This document shows, piece after piece, positions 8,361 through 15,667 of a stretch of 64,000 nt of DNA. Numbering within the stretch: position 1 is the stretch's first letter; the number at the start of each line of letters is the position of its first letter. The notes beneath the pieces were generated by a model. That model ran no database searches, was not told where the DNA came from, and saw only the letters and a program-made list of their open reading frames with translations. Made by a program: the position numbers and the translations under genes. Source of the DNA: Lachnospiraceae bacterium (GTDB taxonomy: Bacteria > Bacillota_A > Clostridia > Lachnospirales > Lachnospiraceae); contig JAETQR010000017.1 in NCBI GenBank assembly GCA_021770615.1, positions 1-64,000 on the forward strand. The letters are read 5' to 3'.

Positions 8361-9721
8361 AAAAGAATGAAAAATACGAGGGCGAAGTACTCCGTCTGAA
8401 ATTTCCGAATAAAGGGATTGTAAAAGTAGAAGGGGAAGAAGAAACGGTTCAGGTGAAAAATACGCTTCCCGGACAGAGGATCAGTTTCCAGTTAACCAAA
8501 AACAGAGCAAGTAAAAAGGAAGGGCGTCTGTTGGAGGTACTGGAAAAATCGGAGTTGGAGACTGAAATCCCGCCCTGCCCGCATTTTGAGCACTGTGGGG
8601 GCTGTGCCTATCAGATGATGGATTATGAAGCGCAAAAGGATCTGAAACTTGAGCAGGTAAAAGCTCTTTTTGAACATGTCTGTCCGGAATTTCCGCTCGA
8701 AGCGTGTATTGCCAGTCCGGCTGTGTGGGAATACCGGAATAAGATGGAGTTTTCCTTTGGGGATGAAGAAAAGGGTGGTGTGCTTACGCTTGGTCTGCAT
8801 AAGAGAAACAGTTTTTATGATATCGTTCCGGTGGAAAAGTGCCAGATCGTCACAGAAGATATCCGCCGGATCCTGACGGTCACAACGGAATATTTCCGGA
8901 AAAAGGGAACTGCTTTTTTTCATAAGATTTCGCATGAAGGGTACCTTAGGCATCTTCTTGTCCGCAGTGCGGCCAGAACAGGAGAAATTCTCGTGTGTCT
9001 TGTGACGACGTCGCAGGATCCGATGGATCTCAGTGAATACCGGGATCTTCTTCTGGCAGAGAAATATGCCGGGAAGATTGCAGGCATTTTACATATGGTA
9101 AATGACGGATTTGCGGATGTGGTGAAAGCAGATTCGATCGAAATCCTTTATGGGCAGGATTTTTTTGATGAGGAAATACTGGGATTAAGATTCAAGATTT
9201 CTCCGTTTTCTTTTTTTCAGACCAACTCTGCCGGCGCGGAAGTACTTTATGAAACAGCGAGAGAGTATACCGGGGACGTCGAAGGAAAGGTGATTTTTGA
9301 TCTGTACAGCGGAACGGGGACGATCGCTCAGGTACTTGCTCCCGTTGCCAAAAAAGTAGTGGGCGTCGAGATCGTGGAAGAGGCGGTTCTGGCAGCCCGG
9401 GCAAATGCAGAGCGGAATGGACTTTCTAACTGTGAGTTTATCGCCGGGGATGTACTGAAGGTGATCGATAAGATTGAGGAAAAGCCGGATTTTATCGTAC
9501 TCGATCCGCCGAGGGAGGGAGTTCACCCGAAGGCGTTGAAAAAGATCATCAATTATGGGGTAGACAAGATCGTATATATTTCCTGCAAGCCGACCAGCCT
9601 CGTCCGGGATCTGGAGATGTTTCTTGAAAATGGGTATGTACCGGAGCGGGCGGTATGCGTGGATCTGTTTCCGTGGACGAGAGGGGTGGAGACGGTGGTG
9701 TTGTTTTCTAAACTTGGATAA
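8357..9721 (+). CDS. rlmD: 23S rRNA (uracil-C5)-methyltransferase, RlmD/RumA family
   Basis: A 454-residue enzyme that methylates C5 of uracil in 23S rRNA with SAM. An N-terminal TRAM domain (about 1-60) is followed by iron-sulfur ligands in CPHFEHCGGC plus a later Cys. The methyltransferase core has FDLYSGTGTIAQ for SAM binding, DPPREGVHPKA, and the catalytic Cys in YISCKPTSL. Many Firmicutes members methylate both U747 and U1939 (RlmCD), so the exact site is open. Confidence 0.87.
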   Translation: MKKNEKYEGEVLRLKFPNKGIVKVEGEEETVQVKNTLPGQRISFQLTKNRASKKEGRLLEVLEKSELETEIPPCPHFEHCGGCAYQMMDYEAQKDLKLEQVKALFEHVCPEFPLEACIASPAVWEYRNKMEFSFGDEEKGGVLTLGLHKRNSFYDIVPVEKCQIVTEDIRRILTVTTEYFRKKGTAFFHKISHEGYLRHLLVRSAARTGEILVCLVTTSQDPMDLSEYRDLLLAEKYAGKIAGILHMVNDGFADVVKADSIEILYGQDFFDEEILGLRFKISPFSFFQTNSAGAEVLYETAREYTGDVEGKVIFDLYSGTGTIAQVLAPVAKKVVGVEIVEEAVLAARANAERNGLSNCEFIAGDVLKVIDKIEEKPDFIVLDPPREGVHPKALKKIINYGVDKIVYISCKPTSLVRDLEMFLENGYVPERAVCVDLFPWTRGVETVVLFSKLG

Positions 9722-9779
9722 GGACTGACATGTTGTTAAAAAACTTGATAAATTTTGTGATATGATTATAGGAGGGATA

Positions 9780-10682
9780 ATGAGTAAAATAGTTAAGGAC
9801 ACAATCCATGCAAATGGGATAGATATTGGAATATATACACAGGATTTTGAAAATGAATTTATTTCGCTGACAGATATAGCTCGATACAAAAGTGATGATC
9901 CAACAGCGGTTATTCAAAATTGGATGAGGAATCGGGACGTGATAGAATTTTTGGGGTTGTGGGAAAGACTGCATAATCCAGATTTTAACCCCCTCGAATT
10001 CGAGGGGTTTAGAAAACAGGCAGGGGCAAATGCATTTACAATGTCACCCAAGAAGTGGATAGAAGCTACGGATGCAATTGGTATTGTTTCAAAAGCAGGT
10101 CGTTATGGCGGAACATATGCCCACAGTGATATTGCCATGTCTTTTGCAACTTGGATTTCTCCTGAATTTCAGTTGTATATCATGAAAGATTATAGGAGGC
10201 TAAAAACGGATGAAAATAGCCGATTATCTTTGAATTGGAATTTGAACAGAGAGATTTCTAAGATAAACTATAGGATACATACTGACGCAATTAAAGAAAA
10301 TTTGCTTCCAACAGAATTGACACCCGCACAAGTGGCTTGCACTTATGCCGATGAAGCCGATATGTTAAATGTAGTTTTATTTGGTAAAACAGCAAAACAG
10401 TGGAAAGATGAAAATCCAACTGTAAAGGGAAATATGAGGGATGAGGCAACACTGAACCAGTTATTGGTACTTGCAAATTTGGAAAGTTATAATGCTGTCC
10501 TGTTGAATCAAAGAAAGAAACAGAAAGAACGCATGGAATTACTTCGGCAGTTAGCAGTACAGCAGTTGCAGACATTAGAAACGGTAAGCCTGAATAATCT
10601 GCTAAGATTAGAAGAGAAATCAAAACCTATGATAGGAGAAAAAGAAGTTTATTTAAATGCAATACATAGTTCTAAACGATAA
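9780..10682 (+). CDS. KilA-N domain protein
   Basis: A 300-residue protein with an N-terminal KilA-N DNA-binding domain: FISLTDIARYK, then NWMRNRDVIEFLG, then GRYGGTYAHSDIAMSFATWISPEF. The C-terminal half is helical and ends with a possible coiled coil (RKKQKERMELLRQL). KilA-N is common in phage and large DNA virus proteins and in stand-alone bacterial genes. The ATG 9780 lies behind TAGGAGGG. No other phage gene is nearby, so it looks like an isolated accessory gene. Confidence 0.8.
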   Translation: MSKIVKDTIHANGIDIGIYTQDFENEFISLTDIARYKSDDPTAVIQNWMRNRDVIEFLGLWERLHNPDFNPLEFEGFRKQAGANAFTMSPKKWIEATDAIGIVSKAGRYGGTYAHSDIAMSFATWISPEFQLYIMKDYRRLKTDENSRLSLNWNLNREISKINYRIHTDAIKENLLPTELTPAQVACTYADEADMLNVVLFGKTAKQWKDENPTVKGNMRDEATLNQLLVLANLESYNAVLLNQRKKQKERMELLRQLAVQQLQTLETVSLNNLLRLEEKSKPMIGEKEVYLNAIHSSKR

Positions 10683-10701
10683 TGAAGTTTCAGGTGATTA
10701 G

Positions 10702-11166
10702 ATGCGAATTTTATATACAGGTTTCAAAGGTGAAAGTAACTCTTCTTATCAATTGCTATCCCAAATTTCTGGAGAAAAGTTATATTTGACAAATTCCTTT
10801 GTTGGTTTAAAAAAGGATATTGATGATAATTCTGGTACATACGATTTAGTTGTAATGTTTGGTTTGGATAAAACATTAAAAAATAGCGTCCGAATTGAAA
10901 CTGTTGCTGAATATAATGGACTAGGAAAGACAACAAAAGTGAATGTTGAAAAAATCATACAGTGTATGGATGAAAATGAGCTGAAATGCCTTGTTTCGTG
11001 TGTTCCGACGAAATATTTGTGTAATGCTGCCTATTTTTATATGTTACAAAAGTCAGAGGGAAAAGCAATATTTATTCATATTCCGTCATTAAAGAATATG
11101 CCAGAAGACATGCTGGAAAAATTATCAGATTGTATGGTGGACATAACAGGTGATTATTCTGGCTAA
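10702..11166 (+). CDS. divergent pyroglutamyl-peptidase (C15)-like protein
   Basis: A 154-residue protein, shorter than the roughly 200 residues of typical pyrrolidone carboxyl peptidases. The opening ILYTGFKGESNSSYQL fits the family start, KYLCNAAYFYMLQ fits the region of the catalytic Cys, and FIHIPSL fits the region of the catalytic His. A Glu in NSVRIETVA is where the third catalytic residue would be. The assignment is pattern-based and moderately sure. It lies in an AT-rich accessory stretch. Confidence 0.5.
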   Translation: MRILYTGFKGESNSSYQLLSQISGEKLYLTNSFVGLKKDIDDNSGTYDLVVMFGLDKTLKNSVRIETVAEYNGLGKTTKVNVEKIIQCMDENELKCLVSCVPTKYLCNAAYFYMLQKSEGKAIFIHIPSLKNMPEDMLEKLSDCMVDITGDYSG

Positions 11167-11210
11167 GATGATGATTATTGCAGTTAGAAACCAAGAAGGA
11201 GCATAAATAA

Positions 11211-11567
11211 ATGCAATACATATTAAAAAATGGAAAACAAGTTATGATACGCCAACCCAATGAAGAAGATGCGAAAGCAATTGTTGATCTTATGACGGCT
11301 GCGGATACGGAGACTCTTTTCCTGGCAAGAAATCCAGGCGAGTTCTGTACTACAGTTGAGAGGGAAAAAGAAATCATTGTCAATGTTTTAAACGATAATG
11401 ATGTTGAGTGGTATGTTGCTGAATATGACAATAAAGTAGTAGGTCAATGCTCAGTTGGCTTGGTTCGAAGGAATGCTAGATATCGTCATAGGGCAGAGGT
11501 TGCTTTTGTGATATTAAAAGATTATTGTAATTTAGGAATTGGCGGAAAGATGATGGAGGAGTTATGA
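11211..11567 (+). pseudogene. truncated GNAT acetyltransferase
   Basis: A 118-residue remnant of a GNAT N-acetyltransferase. The frame keeps the central strands and the acetyl-CoA loop (NLGIGGKMMEEL) but stops right after it, whereas family members continue for another 40-50 residues. It is probably an inactivated gene, though a truncated product could still be made. An AAGGAG site precedes the ATG. Confidence 0.65.
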
Positions 11568-11608
11568 TAATATATTAATTAGCGGATAAATATTAGGCAG
11601 GTGATCAC

Positions 11609-11881
11609 ATGGCATTTTCAAAACCAGATGAATTATACAAACTAATGCTTGAAAAAGGGTATCCTGAACCTTTTTGTAAGGAAGTGGTATATAAGAATTT
11701 GAATACGGATTATACGGCTACACGGATGATGGGATATTTATACAGAATATCTGAACCGAAACTTGAAATGGTAGTAGATGAAATGCTTGCTATTTTAAGT
11801 GACAGAGATGAGCTCGCCAGGAAACATGAGACAGAATATGCACAGGCTGTGATAAGTGATATATACAGAAATGGTTTGTAG
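11609..11881 (+). CDS. small helical hypothetical protein
   Basis: A 90-residue acidic, helical protein beginning MAFSKPDELYKLMLEKGYPEPF, preceded by GGCAGGTGATCAC. I do not recognise a family with certainty. It sits between the truncated GNAT and a DUF1294 membrane protein and ends just before the latter. Confidence 0.6.
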   Translation: MAFSKPDELYKLMLEKGYPEPFCKEVVYKNLNTDYTATRMMGYLYRISEPKLEMVVDEMLAILSDRDELARKHETEYAQAVISDIYRNGL

Positions 11882-11886
11882 AAAAA

Positions 11887-12183
11887 ATGGATGATGGGGG
11901 TGTGTATCGAGTGACGGATGATTTATTATGGCTTTTTATTGGCTATCTGGTGATTATGAATGTTGTTGGACTGGCTGTCATGGGCATCGATAAGGCTAAG
12001 GCAAGAAGACACGCTTGGAGGATTTCAGAGAAAGCGTTGTTTGGCGTCAGTATTTTAGGTGGCAGTGTAGGAACCTGGGTGGGAATGTACTTGTTCCGGC
12101 ATAAGACAAAGCATTGGTATTTTGTGATCGGGATGCCTATGATACTGGTATTGCATATTGTAGTGGGGATATTTCTGTTTTGA
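11887..12183 (+). CDS. DUF1294 membrane protein
   Basis: A 98-residue (or about 90 if GTG 11911 is used) membrane protein. It has three hydrophobic segments and the DUF1294 signature: MGIDKAKARRHAWRISEKAL followed by GGSVGTW and FRHKTKHWYF. Its function is unknown. A GGGGG run before the GTG at 11911 makes that start attractive, while the ATG at 11887 has no clear ribosome binding site. Confidence 0.8.
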   Translation: MDDGGVYRVTDDLLWLFIGYLVIMNVVGLAVMGIDKAKARRHAWRISEKALFGVSILGGSVGTWVGMYLFRHKTKHWYFVIGMPMILVLHIVVGIFLF

Positions 12184-12230
12184 AAAGCTAATCTTATGAT
12201 ATTGTAGAAAAGAACACTTACAAACCATAG

Positions 12231-12260
12231 TATTTGGAAGTGTTGAGAGGCCTTATAACA
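12231..12260 (+). repeat. upstream repeat, copy 1
   Basis: A 30-base segment with the core TTGGAAGTGTTGAGAG lies 16 bases before the endonuclease-like gene. A close copy lies before the radical SAM gene at 14178-14205. The two differ at a few bases and by a two-base gap. Confidence 0.5.
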
Positions 12261-12276
12261 AAGGGAGTCATAAATT

Positions 12277-12867
12277 ATGGAAGAACTTATTTTTGAAGAC
12301 ATTATGTTTCCGGGTGTTATATTGTCAAATTGTATAGAACTGTCTGGTATGAAAAAATATTATCCGGATTATTTACAAGTGGATCAGGTTATCAATCTAT
12401 CTGTTAGTGACAAATTGGCCCCATCAAATTTACCTGAAAATAGTGCTCTTGTTTATAATACAAATCTGTATATTACGGATGAAAATGGAAATATCTCTTA
12501 TTTTGATTGTGATATGCAGCATACAGAAAATGCGGGACAGATAAGAAAACAGCATCCAGAGTATAGATCTATTGGAGGAAAAGCGGCAACACGTCCGGAT
12601 ATGGATGCAGGACATTTTGGGATAGCACTTGGCCAACATCCCAGTATTGCAATGGAGCAGCATAAACACACTAATAGATATGGTGCATGGCGTAGATTTG
12701 AAAGGGACTGGGACAAATTGTCGGATAAAGGGCATAAAGTAAATGTAAAAGCTGTTTTTGCTGAAGGGGATGGAGAGAGCACCTATTCGCCTTTTTGGTG
12801 TATCAGAGAAACAATCGATGAGGATGAAATCAATGAATATGTAATAACAAATGATGATTTGCAATAA
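12277..12867 (+). CDS. DNA/RNA non-specific endonuclease-like protein (toxin-domain type)
   Basis: A 196-residue protein without a signal peptide. The second half resembles the endonuclease domain found at the tips of Gram-positive polymorphic toxins: DMDAGHFGIALG provides a D-x-GH catalytic-type motif, followed by an N-R-x-x-W-R-R-F-E-R-D-W helix and HKVNVKAVF. Here it stands alone, without an LXG or WXG100 export domain. It may be a toxin tip cassette or a relic. The assignment rests on motif pattern only. Confidence 0.5.
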   Translation: MEELIFEDIMFPGVILSNCIELSGMKKYYPDYLQVDQVINLSVSDKLAPSNLPENSALVYNTNLYITDENGNISYFDCDMQHTENAGQIRKQHPEYRSIGGKAATRPDMDAGHFGIALGQHPSIAMEQHKHTNRYGAWRRFERDWDKLSDKGHKVNVKAVFAEGDGESTYSPFWCIRETIDEDEINEYVITNDDLQ

Positions 12868-12991
12868 TATTATTTGATAAAGATATTTATAAGAACGTTG
12901 TACTGGAAATAGTGATATTGATTGTGATCTAAAGAGCAGTGGATCAGTTGTATTTTTTAAAATAGTACAAAATAAGTTGCATATATAGCGC

Positions 12992-13123
12992 ATGGACGGA
13001 TATACAGCAGTAGAGGTTATCTATGAGCGTGCGAATGAAGTCAGCTTTTATGGGATATTGAAGAGTTTTTCAGGTGATTTTCCTCTACTGAAAGATATAA
13101 GTATTGCAAAGAATTTATACTGA
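12992..13123 (+). CDS. 43-residue reading frame, possibly a gene remnant
   Basis: A small frame starting MDGYTAVEVIYERANEV follows the endonuclease-like gene. It has no clear ribosome binding site. The 125 bases before it also read as broken coding sequence, so this may be the degraded remainder of a gene, perhaps an immunity gene. That last point is a guess from position. Confidence 0.25.
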   Translation: MDGYTAVEVIYERANEVSFYGILKSFSGDFPLLKDISIAKNLY

Positions 13124-13266
13124 AATATTGATTTAAATTATGAATATGCAGCAGTTATTTTGGATGAGTTTAGGATTCATTAATGGATGAAGAGTATTTT
13201 TATCTGAAACAAATATAAAATAGGGAGAAATAGTTCTTAAAAATATATATTTTATGAGGTGAAAGT

Positions 13267-14118
13267 ATGGAACATATAACAGAGTTGGGCAGAATCGTAA
13301 CAGGTTTCAATATTACAGGGCAGTATATTGACTGTATGTGTGGAAAAAATTTAGTTAAAATCGACAAATACTCTGGTGACATTATCTATTCAAAGACAGT
13401 TTTTGAGAAAGAAGGATTATCAAGAAAACTAACTGTAGATAATGAACAGATTTTTGTATATGATTTTTGTACACTTTATATATTAAGCCAAAAGAATTAT
13501 GAGTTAATTGGTAAATGGCAATTAGGCAATGATTTGAGTTCTGATATATGCGGAATGGCAGTTGATAGTGATACTATTTATTGTTCCATCCGAAATGGAA
13601 AGATTATTACCCTTGACAGACAGTCGTATCTAATAAAGGAGTTTATTGTTTACGAAAGTAGTATGTGGAGCATCAAAATATATGATTCATACTTAGTTTG
13701 TGGAACAGTAGACGGAAGTTTGTTGCTGTTGGATAGAGTTACTCTTTCCATTGAAAAAAAACTTGTTTTAGGGAAGAAAAATATCGGCAGCTTATATATT
13801 GATGGAGAAGACTTATATGTTGCAAGTCATGATGGAAAACTTTTTAAAATTAGTATGGAAAACTTTGAGATCAAGACTTCAATAAAGAATGTGCACAAAA
13901 AAATGTTTGTTTGTGCAGGTATATATGAGAATATGTTGGTAACAGTTTCTTATCCTTGCTCGGAAATCGCTTTTTGGAATAAAGATACATTAGAAAAGAT
14001 AAAAGTAATCAATGTTCCATTAAAGTTGTCAGGGTGCACATATATAGAAAATAATTTTATGTATATATCTTCTCGCAATATTTTAGGGATTGCCAGGATT
14101 AAATTAAGTAGCGAATGA
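13267..14118 (+). CDS. cytosolic beta-propeller protein
   Basis: A 283-residue protein without signal peptide, made of about six or seven repeats of four short strands, for example GKIITLDRQSYLIKEF, GSLLLLDRVTLSIEKK and GKLFKISMENFEIKTS. The pattern G-x-hydrophobic-hydrophobic-D-x-x-S/T resembles PQQ/WD40-type propellers. It follows the endonuclease-like gene and could be an interacting or immunity protein; that is only inferred from position. A GAGGTG site precedes the ATG. Confidence 0.6.
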   Translation: MEHITELGRIVTGFNITGQYIDCMCGKNLVKIDKYSGDIIYSKTVFEKEGLSRKLTVDNEQIFVYDFCTLYILSQKNYELIGKWQLGNDLSSDICGMAVDSDTIYCSIRNGKIITLDRQSYLIKEFIVYESSMWSIKIYDSYLVCGTVDGSLLLLDRVTLSIEKKLVLGKKNIGSLYIDGEDLYVASHDGKLFKISMENFEIKTSIKNVHKKMFVCAGIYENMLVTVSYPCSEIAFWNKDTLEKIKVINVPLKLSGCTYIENNFMYISSRNILGIARIKLSSE

Positions 14119-14177
14119 GGTGGCAAAGATTTGATATGATACTTCAAATGAAGAATTTTCAGTTATGTGATGCATAA

Positions 14178-14205
14178 TACTTGGAAGCGTTGAGAGAACT
14201 TAACA
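14178..14205 (+). repeat. upstream repeat, copy 2
   Basis: This is the second copy of the TTGGAAGNGTTGAGAG segment, 16 bases before the AGAGGAG site of the radical SAM gene. It has no T-tract or obvious hairpin. Confidence 0.5.
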
Positions 14206-14221
14206 TTTAGAGGAGAACCCT

Positions 14222-14986
14222 ATGAACCCATACATAAAAAACCTGAACCGTCTGGAGTTTCTTGTTACATTTGCCTGTACAGGAAAATGTAAGCACTGTT
14301 CCGAGGGAGAACACGCGGCAAAAGGCGAACATCTTGACGGTGATGCGGCAGCCGAAGCTGTCCGTAAAGTATCACAGAAATACAAAATCGATTCGCTCAT
14401 GACATTTGGCGGAGAACCTTTGTTATATGCGGATGAGGTCTGCAAGATCCACGCAGCTGGGGAAATGGCTGGCATCCCGAAAAGACAACTGATCACGAAT
14501 GGTTTTTTTAGTAAGGACAACGAGAGGATCGAGCAGGTGGCCGGACAGCTTGCCAAAAGCGGGGTAAATGCTATTTTACTGTCAGTGGATGCCTTTCATC
14601 AGGAAACGATACCGATCGAAGTAGTAAAAGCATTTGCTAAGGCGGTAAAGAGAGAACAGATTTGGATCCGTACCCATCCGGCATGGCTGTCAGGGGAGGC
14701 GGCAGACAATCCGTATAATAGAAAGACGCAGGAAATCCTTGATGAATTTGCCCGGATGGAGATTATGCCATCGGAAGGAAATATCATCTTTCCAGCGGGG
14801 AATGCGCTCAAATACCTGAATGAATATTTTGATCTCAGTATCCCGTATGTCAGTCCGTATGATGAGGATGAGAGAGATATACATGCAATCTGTATCGGGC
14901 CGGATGGAGGTGTTTTGAACGGAAATATCTATGAATCCGATGTTATGGAGATCATCGATGGATATAGGCCGTCAAAAGAAAAATAA
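14222..14986 (+). CDS. radical SAM protein
   Basis: A 254-residue radical SAM enzyme. The cluster motif C19-x3-C23-x2-C26 lies at the N-terminus (FACTGKCKHCSEG) and is followed by the TFGGEPLL segment that contacts SAM. The C-terminus holds only one Cys (AICIGPDGG), so no SPASM or twitch cluster is evident. The substrate cannot be told. AGAGGAG lies just before the ATG, and a small hydrolase gene follows after 14 bases. Confidence 0.8.
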   Translation: MNPYIKNLNRLEFLVTFACTGKCKHCSEGEHAAKGEHLDGDAAAEAVRKVSQKYKIDSLMTFGGEPLLYADEVCKIHAAGEMAGIPKRQLITNGFFSKDNERIEQVAGQLAKSGVNAILLSVDAFHQETIPIEVVKAFAKAVKREQIWIRTHPAWLSGEAADNPYNRKTQEILDEFARMEIMPSEGNIIFPAGNALKYLNEYFDLSIPYVSPYDEDERDIHAICIGPDGGVLNGNIYESDVMEIIDGYRPSKEK

Positions 14987-15000
14987 GGGGGAATTGATTT

Positions 15001-15525
15001 ATGAGTAAAAAAATCGTTATTTCTTTTCCGGGCATCCGGGGAACAGAGATTCCATTGTTGTATTTTGGATCAAAAGTTTATGAGGATCAGGGATACGAAA
15101 AAGTTTTTATCGGTCATCCACAGGCAAAAGTGGAAGATGGTGAAGCTTTATATGAAGCGGCGAAAAAGAAGATCAGGAGTCTGGATTTGGGGGAATATGA
15201 GGAGATCGTTTTTATCGCAAAGAGTATGGGGACGGTGATTGCGTGCCGGCTAAAAGAGGAACTTGGCATTCCGGCAGCATTGGTTTTATACACTCCTTTG
15301 GAAGAGACATTGCCATATATCCGTAAGGACAACGAGATCCTCCTTGTCGCAGCGGGAGACCGTGACCGGTATCTGGATACGGGAGTTTTACAGGATGCCT
15401 GTAAGAAGGAAGGGATACCTTACGATATCGAGGCAGATGTGGGACACCGGATGGAGGTACAAAATGATTTGAAGAGAAGTCTGGAAGTGGTTGCCAATGT
15501 TGTTGGAAGGCTTTTGATATCCTGA
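15001..15525 (+). CDS. small alpha/beta hydrolase
   Basis: A 174-residue single-domain hydrolase. The nucleophile elbow reads A-K-S75-M-G, an acid residue is in AAGDRDRYLD, and a catalytic His is in DVGHRME at about 149, which completes a plausible Ser-Asp-His triad. It lies 14 bases behind the radical SAM gene with an AAGGGGG ribosome binding site, so the two may be co-expressed. The substrate is unknown. Confidence 0.72.
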   Translation: MSKKIVISFPGIRGTEIPLLYFGSKVYEDQGYEKVFIGHPQAKVEDGEALYEAAKKKIRSLDLGEYEEIVFIAKSMGTVIACRLKEELGIPAALVLYTPLEETLPYIRKDNEILLVAAGDRDRYLDTGVLQDACKKEGIPYDIEADVGHRMEVQNDLKRSLEVVANVVGRLLIS

Positions 15526-15549
15526 TCTTAGGATTGTTAAAAATTTCCC

Positions 15550-15578
15550 TTGACTTTTAACTCTTACAGATGTAATAT
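15550..15578 (+). promoter_or_regulatory. promoter with BlaI/MecI-type operator before the PBP gene
   Basis: TTGACT at 15550-15555 and TAATAT at 15573-15578 form a promoter with a 17-base spacer. The palindrome TACAGATGTA at 15565-15574 overlaps the end of the spacer and the -10 box, where a bound BlaI dimer would block RNA polymerase. Confidence 0.8.
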
Positions 15579-15640
15579 TTAAACAACATGAATTTTTTTC
15601 ATGAGAATAGGTTGCAGAATATTTTTTTGCACGGAATTCT

Positions 15641-15650
15641 TACAAATGTA
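15641..15650 (+). promoter_or_regulatory. second BlaI/MecI-type operator
   Basis: TACAAATGTA matches the operator in the promoter and the one before blaI. It lies in the leader just before the AGGAGG site of the PBP gene, so it could add a roadblock or cooperative binding. Confidence 0.7.
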
Positions 15651-15667
15651 ATATCAGGAGGTTGTTT

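Noticed and set aside
9780..11166. Possible prophage because of the KilA-N gene
   Set aside because: No integrase, structural, lysis or packaging genes and no attachment repeats were seen around it.
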